Source: Gamarada debralockiae (lineage: Eukaryota; Ascomycota; Leotiomycetes; Helotiales; Hyphodiscaceae). Taken from it: a stretch of 64,000 nt of DNA. The stretch is from assembly GCA_002803225.1 (NCBI GenBank), contig NXFV01001545.1:1-64000 (forward strand). The letters are read 5' to 3'. The notes below the pieces were generated by a model. It searched no databases and was not told the DNA's origin. It saw nothing but the letters and a program-made list of their open reading frames with translations. Both the position numbers and the translations under genes were made by a program. Shown here one piece after another: positions 1-11,651 of the stretch (the stretch's first letter is position 1; each line of letters opens with the position of its first letter).

Positions 1-969
1 TCCGAATCCACGATGGGATGAAGTGGTTGAGGAATGTGTCTGAGTTATTGTGACAGTGCCACCATCTGCTATAAGTTGATTGACAGGTATATGTGCTGTT
101 GGTTGACCGCCGACACTTCCCTGCAAACACGACCCAGAGGCAATTTGCGAATACCACGTCGGATAGCCAGCCGAGGCCGGAGGTAAGTTCGAAAGCATGA
201 AGTCGTTCAGTCCCGTTGGTACGTAACTCTCGTATTCGTAAAAGTTATTTTCCAGATTAGTGTCTGGGACATAATACCCCGACGGGTAAACATTCGCCAT
301 TGGAATGTATCCACCAACTTCAACATCATTTTGGGAAGGACACATAGTTACTGTCTTTCCTGATCCATCTTCTAACTCTGAGGTAATAGCAGCGTAGGTA
401 TAGATCCCCACGTCCGTGAAATCAATGACTGGCGTAGGAGATGGGACGACATTGCCATAAGGATCTGTGAATGCGGTCCCATATTCGAGGAAGGTGAAGG
501 GACCTGGGTATAGAAATTCGTTCACACCGTTAGCGCTGATGAGGTCTGTTGGAATTCCGGGAAGGCTGAGAGTCTGATAGCCCTGTCCTCCGAATCCAGT
601 TGTTGTCCGAGTGTAGTTCGCTGAGAGGGTGCTTTTGATGGTCGATACAGTGGCGTTTTGGCTGACGACGTAGGTGGTGTATACCGTTGCGACGGTCACC
701 TCGATTGACTGAGAATACCACACCTGAACGGGTATGTTCCATGCTTCGACTTGACAGCAGAGCAATGAAGTAGGCGTTGGTGCTGCCCTTGAGGTCGAGT
801 TTATACTTGAAGTCCCATTAGAAACTATTAGAAATAGCCGTTAGTAAAGAAAATCGTTCAAGAGCAGGGAGTGTTCTGACTTACAGGAAGTTTGGCGAGG
901 GAATATTCGTGCTGCTGTCGCTCCCGGCGGTCCCAACAGCGCAGCGTAAAGTAGACACGAAAACAACAT
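1..969 (-). CDS. Secreted protein of unknown function, 3' end beyond the window
   Basis: Read on the minus strand from ATG at 969. Exon 1 (969-885) encodes a signal peptide (MLFSCLLYAALLGPPGATA, then ARIFPRQTS). A 60-bp intron (884-825, gtaagt...taatag) joins in phase to exon 2 (824 to the window edge), which stays open for about 275 codons with no stop. The mature part is rich in Thr, Ser, Tyr, Asn and Gly, has several N-glycosylation sequons (NGTS, NSTS, NATV, NYTR) and a CC pair near its N-terminus. This suggests an extracellular or cell-wall protein. No catalytic motif was recognised. The C-terminus, and any GPI signal, lies outside the window. The start is supported by the signal peptide and the clean splice. 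Confidence 0.72.
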
Positions 970-1605
970 CTTGAATCATAGCATGGAAAACTGTAAAGAG
1001 CCGCACACCAGACTTCTGGGCCCGACGATCATTTAATCCCACCGGAAGAGGTTATCATCCAAGGGCTGTTATCAGTGCATTCTCAGCCGTGTGACAAAGC
1101 TTTCACCCTGTCATATCGACAGCATTAAAAAACTTCCCCTATATTCAGGTACACACCGTTGAATGGGGCTAGCTCAGAGCCGAATAAAGCACTGTGGTAA
1201 TATTGTGGCGTCGATTTCCGTGCCAAAAGCCTCCGTGGCTTGCATCCCCCCTGAAGCGGGAGAGACCCCACCAATTGGCCTACGCTCTGCGGTCAAACGG
1301 ACAATTTTAAGCGAGATATCCAATAAATGGCAAACGCACTTGCTTGAATGCGAAGAGGGCTGAAGAGTCACTAGATCCTTTGCCAAAGTTGGGAGCATTG
1401 CGAATACTGATTGGCACGTCTCTGAGGTACCGACCTGTGAAAGCGGTTTGTCTCTCTTCCACCTTCCATTCCGCTGTCTTCACCAACGCAAAATCAAAGG
1501 CGAGAAGATGGAAGGAGCTCCATGGGCAGAAAGAACGATTGTGCTCCTTTTCCTCATCCAGTACTAACCACAAATTATAAATGAAGAGAGTTGCCACAAC
1601 ACACA

Positions 1606-2265
1606 ATGTCCATAGAGTCTCGTTGGGCGCCCCAATGGCCCACACAATTTAACAACGCCGACAACATTGAGAGGTATCTCCAGGAAGATGGTCACCAAAC
1701 GTGGGGCTTCGTGATTTATCGCTGCAACTACGAAAGCGACGACGACTGGGACCAGTTTATGGAGCGTCTACGGTACTCTATACTGCAAACCCTAGAGGTC
1801 TACAATGGACAAGATATGATGGACAGCCTCAGCCTTACCGTTATTGAAGACCGGTCTATTTTAGACGGCGCCAGCACGTCCGTTATCCGCGAGCATTTCA
1901 AGCAATGGGCCGCCACTGCACCGCAGCAGGAGCAAGGCGCGGGCCCTGCCCTCTCCCAGCGCTACCGGTACTGCGTACAAGTAGACGCCGAAGCGTTAGA
2001 GTCTGTCGTCCCCGATGCACCGGCACCTCCAGAACCGTATACCACTAGCGATGGCTTTGTCAACCTCATATGGAAGGACTGGGAGCCGTCTACACCAGGT
2101 CCGAGGGAGGGGGCGCATGAGCCGATCGAAGGTTGCACGCTGCACGACGTGGGTTGGATGAAGGTCGCTTACCAAGACGTTATGGTAGATATGTATTACT
2201 ACTTGCGCGACTACAGTGATTGGTACGGAGAGTATCGCCGCCCTCCTAAAGTGGCGCGTGCTTAA
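1606..2265 (+). CDS. Fungal-specific hypothetical protein
   Basis: Single-exon ORF of 219 codons plus stop, starting at ATG 1606 (MSIESRWAPQWP). The frame is open to 1591, but only through a TTG, so 1606 is the start. The protein is acidic, with GFVIYRCNYESDDDWDQFM near residue 40 and a C-terminal stretch rich in Tyr, Trp and Asp (DVMVDMYYYLRDYSDWYGEY). This WGF-x-IYR-C-x-Y plus 'D-W' layout recurs in uncharacterised proteins of many filamentous ascomycetes, often in accessory regions. I recognise the family pattern but no known function. No signal peptide or membrane segment is visible. It lies between the edge gene and the DUF2985 pseudogene, with no sign of shared regulation. Confidence 0.75.
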   Translation: MSIESRWAPQWPTQFNNADNIERYLQEDGHQTWGFVIYRCNYESDDDWDQFMERLRYSILQTLEVYNGQDMMDSLSLTVIEDRSILDGASTSVIREHFKQWAATAPQQEQGAGPALSQRYRYCVQVDAEALESVVPDAPAPPEPYTTSDGFVNLIWKDWEPSTPGPREGAHEPIEGCTLHDVGWMKVAYQDVMVDMYYYLRDYSDWYGEYRRPPKVARA

Positions 2266-2828
2266 GGACGACATTTTCCTTGATCTGAATAGCACTACTT
2301 GCTCACTTTGATGCTGAAGGGAGGGAAATTGCGAGGGGCGCGTGCCCCCACTTTCTTTTTGAGGGGAACGGGAAAGGCCCAGCAGCATGAAAAGTATAGC
2401 TAGGAGCGTTGTAGAGATTGCATGCTGGGCCTCTGCTAGGGCTGGTTTTGTTGACCTCGATTATTTCAAGGCCCTTGTTCCTGGAGTGGAATAAAGGATT
2501 ATGCGCATCAACGAATTGATTACTTCCCTGAATCGATTACTTCCTTGTATCTTAGTCGCGGATAGCATGTATCTCGATGCGAACAGGGGGCCTTAGCCAG
2601 AGGACTGGTGAAGTCGGGAAGATCTTAGAGATGGAGGAAGTCTAGGTCGCCACAGATTTGTTGCTTGTGATTGATGAGGTGTTCGAAAACAGAACTTTGA
2701 CTGACAATGAGAGCCAGAAACTTAACCTAATCCTTGGACGAATTGGTCAGGTCATAAGCTCTTTATCGAGATGTTAGTCAGACAATTCGAACCATAAGAT
2801 AAAAGCATGCTTAATTAAATCGTGAAGC
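2266..2828. other. Intergenic, nothing recognised
   Basis: 560 bp between the hypothetical gene and the 3' end of the DUF2985 pseudogene. It contains no ORF with coding character, no repeat and no RNA gene that I can see. It presumably holds the two converging 3' UTRs. Confidence 0.5.
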
Positions 2829-4628
2829 TCATGCATTCTTCTCCAACTCTACCTCTTCCCCGCCCTTCTTTTCAGATTTCTCCTCCCTACCTGCAGGTTG
2901 CACAGCATCAACAACCTTCACCACAGGCCCCTCAATCTTCTTAACCTTCCGTCCCTCCCACATCATCAGTCCCGCCAACAAACTCACACCACAACCGAGT
3001 CCAATGAATGTTCCCGTCGCCCAAGTCGGTCGGTTGAACCGATTGTAGCCCAACATGAAACCAGCAAGAGCGCATTGGAATAGTGTATTAAGAATCATCA
3101 TCCAAACACAAAATTCAGTTTCCACAAACTCGTAGGCGGCGCTACCTCCCCAGAACGTAACCCTCTTTTCCTCTCCCCCACTCCCGCGCTCCACATTCCC
3201 CTTCCCATTCCCGTACCAAGCAGAAGGCCTAAACCACGTCTTATTCTGCGCACAAAGCCTCTTCATCGCATACCTATTATACCTCACCCTTCCATTAATC
3301 AGCCAGTACAAATCCCTAAATCTCTACGGCGCCAACCCAAAATCCCCCTACACAGAACAAGGCATTGAGGGTCTGAGAATCGATCTCCATCCAGATTTTC
3401 CTCGGGGAAGAGTCCGCATCTTTGGAAGGGTGGTTCATGACTGGGGCGGCGCCGGGGAGGAGGAAGAAGAGCACGGCTTCCCAGGCTACGATGTTGAGGC
3501 CATAGATCGTCATCAGGAAACCAGTGGGTGAAGAGATGAATTTCCATGCTGCTTCGAATCCGTTGGCTGTTGTTTCTTTCCAATTGTGCTTCTCCTCTGA
3601 CGCTGCTTGCTCCAGTAAAGTCTGTCGTCTTCCTAAAGTCGGACGTTTTAGGACCTGGGGCTCCTTGATTGTTGTCAAGGCGGTTGGGGATCTTGATAAA
3701 ACGGAAGTTAGGACGGCTTCGCCATTGCTGTCTGTGGTAACTGTCCACGAGCTGTAGCCGTTCACGTCGAATTCGATGTTCTCGCCGCCAGCAACGGCTA
3801 TCGAACAGTGTGTCAAATGATTAGAGTAGAGTAATACCAATTAATCTAATCAGCTGTTTTTAATGTTTACTCATACTCTAATCAATTAATAATTATGATT
3901 AATTGAGTATTAATTGGTTAGTGTAATTAATAAGTCACGTGCCTATATAAAGCGGCCTTGATTTAAGACTTAAGGTCACTAAGTGTGACAGCTCTACGCA
4001 ACGGAGTCTTACACATTAAAGACTCTATGCAAAAGGTGCTGTATTATACAAAAAACTAAGCTAAGGAAAGAAAGAAAAGGTTCTACAAGTACACGGCCTG
4101 CCCCTGATCTTTAGGACCTTTTCCGATAGTGCCGCGGAATACTTGGCAGCGCGATCCCATATCACTGATCTTGCGGCACACGTGATCAGGTGATATTTGC
4201 CAGAATTGTCACAAAAAGAGTAGATTTACATATAATTTTAGTTTCTATTAGTATTGTTTATATCTCCTATAAATGGGTTAAATAATGTAAAACTTAAAAG
4301 TAAAGTCAGGAATTTATTGAATTCTTATATCACATGACATATTACTCAAATTAATTGATTATAGTTAATTATTTAGTCTACTCTAATCAACCCTTTTTAA
4401 AAAGCCATTAATTATATTCTGCTCTATTTTACTAATTAGGTTAGATTGCTAATTAATATGAAGAATCATTTGACACACTGCTATCGAAGCTCGGAAACCG
4501 TGGGTGCGTATGCGATTGCTCGCTGCCCACATTCTGGGTTGGGGGTTGAAGTTCATGACTGTGTCTGCGAGAGACACTGAATCTTTTCGCAGCCGTCCGA
4601 CGACGGTTGGTTGATCGTTTTCAGCCAT
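2829..4628 (-). pseudogene. DUF2985-family membrane protein, broken by a MITE, a frameshift and a nonsense codon
   Basis: The ancestral gene read on the minus strand from ATG 4628 (MAENDQPTVVGRLRKDS). At 4481 the frame is interrupted by a 675-bp element (3806-4480) flanked by duplicated ctatcgaa. Omitting the element and one duplicate rejoins the frame exactly (...FRAS / IAVAGGENIEFDVNG). Downstream come recognisable DUF2985 features: GFLMTIYGLNIVAWEAVLF (membrane segment), APVMNHP, SPRKIWMEIDSQTLNALFC. Around 3320-3345 a TTTT run carries one base too many for the family motif GFGLAP-W-RFRDLYWL, and the Trp position is TAG. The frame then continues (3322-2829) through two more membrane segments and a charged Lys/Glu tail to a normal stop. 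The ancestral protein would be about 370 residues. The function of DUF2985 proteins is unknown. At least two independent lesions plus an insertion make it non-functional unless the indel is an assembly error. Confidence 0.88.
3806..4480. mobile_element. Non-autonomous hAT-type MITE (675 bp)
   Basis: Perfect 17-bp terminal inverted repeats, CAGTGTGTCAAATGATT at the left and its complement at the right, are flanked by a perfect 8-bp direct duplication ctatcgaa (3798-3805 and 4481-4488). An 8-bp target duplication with CAG-type ends is the hAT superfamily signature. The interior is very AT-rich with many subterminal taatca/ttaatt motifs and has no transposase ORF, so it needs a transposase in trans. 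Intact TIRs and TSD indicate a fairly recent insertion. It sits inside the former coding sequence of the DUF2985 gene. Confidence 0.92.
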
Positions 4629-6210
4629 CTTGGGCGATGTTCGGGCGAGTCTGGCAAAGAAAGGCTACGACGAGAGATGGGATAATGTGCAAGGCAATAT
4701 TGGCTTTGCGGAGAATCTCGAGAAGATGCCTCCGTACCCTTCAGAGATACCAGAGAGGTGTACCGGAGAAGTCGATAATTTTGAAAAATGAGAAAAGGGA
4801 TCAAGAGAGAATAGAGGGATTGAGACCTAAAGATCTACAGCCAACAACGCGAAGTTCGACGCCCTCGCGATCTTCAACTCCAGAAAAGTGCACGTTTTCA
4901 GCTGCTGGAAATTTGACAACTTTTGACTTTTCAGGGTAAAAACGGATGGGAAAGTCAACCAACCATCAACAAATAGCATGATAGCTTAAGCGCCACCGAC
5001 TCACTACGTTAGTTTGACGCACCCCGCCAGTTGAAATACGAAGATAAGAAGCTTGGTGGGTTGATTAAACAAAGACGAGGAAGGATCTACGCTGCAGCTG
5101 CTTGAATACAGAGGCTCTAAACCAGGGCAGGGAACGCTAGAACTTTAGGGCCTGTTCGCTAGAAATAATCAACACCCTGATTATTCCCTTGATTATTTTT
5201 CTGATTATTCCCCTTGATTATTCTTATATAATCACGACATAAACAACACAAACACGTCGCGCTAAGTGCTGACGCGCAAATCTCATTGTTGCATCTCAAG
5301 AGCTCTTGCAGTTAAGTCTCACCGGACTCTCAGTGTTTCGAGGAATAGGCTGGTTTGCAGCTTCTACAGCCCCTAGCACAGTAGCGGGATGGCTTCTGAT
5401 AGGTCGATATCGAAAAAGTCGTCCCATTTTGAAGGCTTTTATCAAGTGTTGCGTTTGCAGTTATAGGGAAAAGGAAGGTGGGTAGTGACAGTGTGCTAAT
5501 GTGAGGTTAAAAGGTCGGTTTTGAGCCTCAATTCTGAATATTTTTAAAAGTAGTCGCTCGAGGCCAGCATTTTTAATTGCCATTGGCCAAAATAATCAGT
5601 TTATTTTCAAAAACAACCAAAATAAGAGTCAGCGAAAAATAATCAGGCTGATTATTTCTAGCGAGCTGTCCGCGGCACGGCATTCCTTGCAACGCCGAGA
5701 GCCTCACCGTGTGATCCTGTGCCGAAAACGGCAGTCCTCACTGCCGTAATCAGGAAATCAGAAATTTCACAGGGCTTTTACGTGCGAAGGTGGTTGGGGA
5801 AGGAGGCAATATTTAAACAACGGCTCGGTTGGTGCAGGCTGATTACGCACAGCTGGCTTGCACCCAATGGGAAGGCTGCGGATAATTCGTCTCGGTCTTC
5901 TCGGCTCGCTGAGTCAACACCGAGCTTTTCCTTTGAGCTTTGACGCCAACGCCTACATGCACCAACAGACTCGGGAAAGGCTTGTGTGCTTAATTTGATG
6001 GACTGCCTGATAAAGACGCCGATCCCAGAGAGAGGCACATGAAGTCTGCCAAAATGTTGCACTAAAAGTTGGCGGTTAACAGCCTTCAATACATTTGCGC
6101 TGATTTACTGGCACGCGCCTCCCTATGGCGAGTTTCTCAAGATGATGGCCTTTCTGTTCTGATTTCTACTTTCCAAGCACACTGGTGTCTGCTGAGAGAG
6201 AACCGTCGAG
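4629..6210. other. Intergenic region with one TIR repeat
   Basis: About 1.6 kb separating the pseudogene's former promoter from the divergent glucosyltransferase gene. Apart from the inverted-repeat element at 5151-5671 no feature is recognised. Short ORFs here lack coding character. Confidence 0.5.
5151..5671. repeat. MITE-like element with imperfect terminal inverted repeats and TGATTATT motifs
   Basis: The left end CTGTTCGCTAGAAATAATCA and the reverse complement of the right end, ACAGCTCGCTAGAAATAATCA without its first base, share a 15-bp core GCTAGAAATAATCA. Both subterminal regions carry repeated tgattatt/aataatca units (at least four within 70 bp on the left). No target-site duplication is clear and there is no ORF, so superfamily assignment is open (hAT- or Harbinger-like are possible). 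The exact ends are uncertain by a few bases. Confidence 0.65.
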
Positions 6211-9200
6211 ATGTCGAAATTCCAGCCTACCTTCACCGTTCCAGACGCGGATTTCGGGGCCGATGTGGGAAAGGTAACGATTAATAGGAAACACTCCACG
6301 GCTTCAGCATTTGTCCTTCCGGATGGACGAGTCGATATTCAATTGACCGAGAAAGCCTCAAGACTGACACAGCACCTTCAAACGCGGGCGGTCAAGAATC
6401 TACATTTCTCGATCGGAGAAAACTTGACGAAGAACAACAAGCACTATGAAACGCAGTTCCAGGCGATATTGGGGAAATACACTGGAATCCCCCGTTTGAA
6501 TATCGCAATTCATATTGTTGGATCGCGGGGTGATGTGCAGCCCTTCATCGCAATTGGGCAGATTCTCCAGAAACCACCATATTCGCACAGGATAAGAATA
6601 TGCACACATCCGGTGTTCAAGGATTTTGTAGAGGAGAATGGATTGGAATTCTTCTCCATTGGAGGAGATCCGGCGACTCTGATGGCATACATGGTGAAGA
6701 ATCCTGGGCTGATGCCTGGAATGGAAAGCTGGAAGGCTGGTGATGTTGGGAAGCGAAGGGCGGATATCGCGCAAATTCTGGAGGGGTGCTGGAGGAGTTG
6801 TATTGAGCCTGGGGATGGTATGGGGGAACCCAATGTTGCTAGTGGCAAAATCGATGCAGAAAAATTGTTCATCGCAGATGCCATTATTGCGAACCCTCCC
6901 AGTTACGGACATATTCATTGCGCGGAGAAATTGGGGATTCCTCTACATATGATGTTCACGTAAGTTTTGGGACTCTAGTTTTTGGAGATTTGAGCTGATT
7001 TGAATTTAGGATGCCGTGGTCTCCTACTCAATACTTCCCTCATCCTCTTGCTTCTCTCGAAAGAAACGACTCCGATCCAAATCTTGCGAATTATATATCA
7101 TACACATTGATGGAATTGCTGGCTTGGCAAGGGCATGGAAACTCTTCTCTTCGAGAGAACGCAATTTCTGACTTATTTGCAGACTGGGTGATGTGATCAA
7201 CGGGTTCCGGATGAAGACTCTACATTTAGATGCTATCAGCCCTCTCTGGGGTCATATGCTTCTTTCCAGGATGAAAGTACCTTTTACATACGCCTGGTAA
7301 GCAGGTCAAGACCCGGATATTTTTGGAAATCGTGCTAACACTTTCTAGGTCATCAGCTCTGATTCCCAAGCCCTCAGATTGGGGATCTCACATTAACATC
7401 AGTGGTTTCTCATTTCTTTCAGCTCCATCAACATACAAGCCACCAGAAGACCTCATGGAATTTCTGAACGCTGGTCCTCCGCCCGTCTACATTGGATTTG
7501 GCTCTATTGTAGTTGACAAGCCCAACGAGCTCACTGCAATGATCTTTGCTGCAGTAAAGCGTGCTGGTGTCCGAGCTCTGGTTTCCAAAGGCTGGGGTGG
7601 AATAGGAGGAGAAGAGCCTCCGGAGGGCGTTTTTCTTCTGGGAAACTGTCCTCACGATTGGCTTTTCCAGTACGTCTCAGCCGTCGTGCACCATGGTGGT
7701 GCTGGTACCACTGCAATCGGAATTGCTATGGGGAAACCGACTGTGATAGTACCATTCTTTGGCGACCAGCCGTTCTGGGGAGCTATGGTTTACCGAGCTG
7801 GGGCTGGACCCGAACCAGTACCGTACAAGAAGATGACAGAGGAGATTTTGGCAGAGAGCATTAAGACCGCTTTGGGGCCCAACATTAAGACTGCTGTCAA
7901 GAGTATGAGCGAAAAGATCGCGAATGAGCATGGAGCTGCCGATGCAGCAGCTTCATTCCACCAGGCCATCAATATGGACACGATGAGATGTCTGCTCTTG
8001 CCGGACAACGTCGCAGTCTGGCGGGTGAAGGAATCCAATATTCGATTAAGTGGTCTAGCAGCCGCGACATTGATTGACAATGGCTTTCTTACGCTAGCCG
8101 ACCTGAAGCTGTAGGTCGAACCTTTCACGTATCTGCATTGCTGCTGACCCCTTACAGAGTTAAACACCGAGATTGGTACATCGATGAAGGAGCAAGCAAT
8201 CCCGTTGTGGGAGCAGTGGCGTCTGTTTCGGGAACCTTGACCAACACGATTGTCACCGTGAATAAGTATACCAAGACCATGAATCAGACCGTTCATAAAA
8301 AGCCGGGAGAAAAGAGTCCAGTACCAACCACGCCAGAGAAGCCTGAACCCCCGGAACCCTTCGCGGAAGATTTGGGCAAGGTCGCGAGTCGATTCCCAGT
8401 ACAAAATGCGGCGAAATACCCACCACAACATCTTGAAATGGTAGCATATCAAATGGCTTCAAAGAAGCTGCCTGATACGAAAAATCGCGCAAAGCATAGG
8501 AGGACGTACTCTTGGTCTCCCGTTCAGAAGGCTCCGACGTCGAAATCCACAGCGTCGAGGGCAACAAAACACGATATTCATGAACACGGTCGTTTACATG
8601 ACGCTAGTTCTGAGACTGGTCATTTGACCGTCTCACTGCTTGGAACTGGGTTGAAAGGTACTTTCGTCCAGAATTGGTGTATCATGGTGTTTTACTGACA
8701 CAATTCGCAGCACCTGTGGCATTCTTCTACCAACTCGCGAACGGTTTTCACAACGCACCCTCCTTCATTTTCCATGACGATACCGTGCGAAGAAGAGACA
8801 ATATCACTGGTCTAGGCAGCGGTGTGAAGGTAGCAGCCAAGGTACGTCCCCAATACCCCCTCCCATCCCTCAAAGCCCACATCTTCTAACACTCTCCTAG
8901 GGATTCACCTACAACATGCTCGACGGCGTAACTGGCATAGCTTACCACCCCTACCGCGGCGCCCGAAAGGAAGGGGCCTCCGGCTTCGGCAAAGGCATCG
9001 GGAAAGGCGTAGGCGGTCTCGTATTTAAATCTATAGCAGCAGTAATTGGTGTTCCAGCCTACACGCTCAAAGGCCTCGAGAAACAAATCGAGAAACGCTT
9101 CGACCGAGAGTTAAAAGCGAGGATTTTGGCGGTTCGGTTGAGGCAGGGAATGACAGCGTATGGGAGGGCGAGTAAGGAGGAGAAACATGAAATTATTGCT

Positions 9201-9263
9201 AGGTGGAAGGAAATGGGTTGTACCACGCGGTTTGGGGTTAAGGATTGGGCGCCGAAGGATTGA
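6211..9263 (+). CDS. Sterol-glucosyltransferase-like UDP-glycosyltransferase
   Basis: Seven exons: 6211-6959, 7010-7132, 7183-7296, 7349-8110, 8158-8657, 8711-8841, 8901-9263, giving 913 residues. The second intron uses a GC donor (gcatgg...ttgcag), which joins WQG-LGDVIN correctly. The N-terminal GT28-type domain starts at [19 protein letters not shown]. The C-terminal donor-binding domain has [14 protein letters not shown] and the PSPG-like [19 protein letters not shown] / [14 protein letters not shown]. Such enzymes transfer glucose from UDP-glucose to sterols or related lipids. The usual GRAM/PH membrane-targeting domains of Ugt51/Atg26 are absent, so this is one of the shorter fungal paralogues and the acceptor is unknown. 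The last ~200 residues ([29 protein letters not shown]) are a conserved fungal extension with Gly-rich hydrophobic patches. Confidence 0.9.
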
Positions 9264-11651
9264 TGTTTTGGATGTGTGGGGTTGAATGTTGAGGGAAGGG
9301 ATTGGATATACCTTGCCGCATTTGTAAATACTTAAAAAATAGCATAATATCATGAGCTATTCAGTGGGGTGGTTCCTAGAAGTCAGCGAGAAACTCCGAT
9401 TCAATGGTTCATTCAAGTTGAATGATTCTCCTTCGTTTCAAACCTCATTACATTACTGGAGGTAGTTTCTCCAGGGAACAGGATTCTTGATTCTAGATCT
9501 TCAAGTGCTCTTATTATTCCACACCTCAACAATCTTTCAAAGTGTCTAAACGATCATATCCCTGTAAGATCCGATTCTGAAGACTGTCCAGGATCCTTGC
9601 TTCGAAGATTGAGAGGTATCGGAACGTCAGCATGCAAAGTATAAAATGTCCGCAGATCGCATTAGAACTATCGTGCTCATTTTAAGTCTGCAAGAAAGAC
9701 CCGACAAATTCACGATGTTGTGTGGAACACTGTCGTCCACAAAGGAAGTGCACTGTTCTCTTTAGAGATGACGAGGCACAGTCAACAATCAGCCGTTGTC
9801 TCCAAACCTCATCTTCTAATACGCGGCACGTCAAAGATATGGAGGCTGTTGATACTCAACAACGACAGACTAGTCAGCAACGGCAAGGAGGTCGACAACG
9901 ACAGACAGAGTGGTAACAGTCAAGATTAGGGTAAAGGCCAGCCTTGCTTGTCCGCAGCGGTTACTTGTGTATCAGTCACCCTATAGTCTCACAAATCATC
10001 TTGCAACCAGGGTACAGGGGGTCGGATCTGTTGCGAACACGAGTGAAGGGCATTTTTAGGTTGCATAGTTTAAACTGTCAGTGCAATATCTAAACCAGGA
10101 TCGCTCAACCTAAGCCAGGCTGCCAGAGTCCTATAAACTTGGCCAAAGGGGTTAATAGAATATCCTCATGAGAAAACCACGATTTCGGTAACTGCAAGTG
10201 AATATGATATCAAGTTTGCACACTGCTGGCAAGTCTCGGGGTTCTTAAAAGGATTTGCGGTCGTCTCTCCAACGACCAAGCTAACTGAAACAGGCCAGAC
10301 TCCATGATGACCTATGTCTCTGGGAGTCGATGGATGCTCTGAGGAACCATGTCAATAACGAAGAGCTACCCCGTACTTCGACAAGGAATGAAACGAAGCG
10401 AAGACTGCGAGTTGTCTGCCTCATGTCTTACTCCTTGACACACAATCGACATTGGCCAACGAAAACGAGAAGGTGCCCGACAACGATAGCACTATCGACT
10501 GATAGCGATCAGCTGGTCAGTCTTGTGTAGGACTCAAAGACGACCGATTGATATCCTTTATGCTTAGATAATATTCACCACGTACAGGAGTACCAGGAAC
10601 ATCTCTCTTCTATGCGCCTGGGAGGGGAGGCGATAAAGGCGTTGAAAGCGTGGTTCGTTAGTATAGTTTAAGTAACTGAGAACGGTCAGTGGGAGATTTA
10701 AGGGGGCTGGCCAATCATCGTGACAGAATCACGCCAACTTAGTTGAATAGGTGAATGGTTAATCTTGAGAAGTCTTCGATGTCAGAAAAACCGTAAGTGA
10801 ATATCGATGTTTCACGCTACTAGCCAGTCATGAGATGTTTCGTATATATGAGCCAAGGTCGTCTTTCCAGGGACTAGGCAAGCTGAAATAGACTGAACTC
10901 AAGGTTAATCTGTGGCTCTGGGAGGTGCACCATCTGAGTGAGGACCTCTCAATGCGGCAGAAGAAAAGCTACATCCTCCTATGTTGACATGTGACCACAG
11001 TAATTCCCACCGGGAATCAGGGGTTGTACACCTAATATCTTTGCTTCTTCTCCAGCCATCGATGGTGAGAAGACAATTGATAACGAGAATACTGTCGGCT
11101 GACACGAACGAGAAGCAAACAGGTCAATCTTGTACTCTGCTCAACAACAACCAAAGCCCAACCTCCCTTTCATACATAGATTTTGCACCACATGCTTGCA
11201 TTCAGCGGCGTTACCTCTAGCATGTTCACAGGTCTTCCGAGAACCTGGATGGCGGACGTATGATGGCCGGAATACAATAAATACTCCTTGGCCCCTATGA
11301 GGGCAATCTTCTGTTCCAAGTGCGTGAGACAGCGAGGAGAGACGATTACGATATCGAAGATGTCGTTTGTTGGCATTGTTTGAGTATTGAGGGCTGGAAG
11401 GTACCAGCTTCTGTTCAAACACGATGGATAAAATGTTTGCTTAGCAAATTGCAAACCGCCCGCCATCTCCAAGCGGAGAAGACGAGATGGGAACATAGTA
11501 ACCAATATGAAAATATACACTTTAAGAAAGCCAAGTGGCCAACACAAACCGCCGAAAGATGGATAGGTATCGGAATCGCAAAAGAAATACGGATAAGACG
11601 CAAATCCAAACCAGCCTCATACTCAAGACGCCATTTCTCAAGTCTAACTTC
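9264..11651. other. Gene-free stretch with old degenerate duplications
   Basis: 2.4 kb with no ORF of coding character. Two blocks, about 10215-10540 and 10850-11110, are recognisably but distantly similar in order. Shared landmarks include ggtcgtct-tcca, gctctgggag or similar, and ggtca-tcttgt. A third weak match lies near 9840-9930. This suggests an ancient duplication now decayed. No RNA gene or transposon end was identified. Confidence 0.45.

Noticed and set aside
1591..1605. Upstream extension of the hypothetical protein to 1591
   Set aside because: The codon at 1591 is TTG; the first ATG is at 1606.
10600..10690. Possible tRNA-like sequence (ggttcgttagtatagttt)
   Set aside because: No acceptor stem pairing or T-loop at the proper distance could be found.
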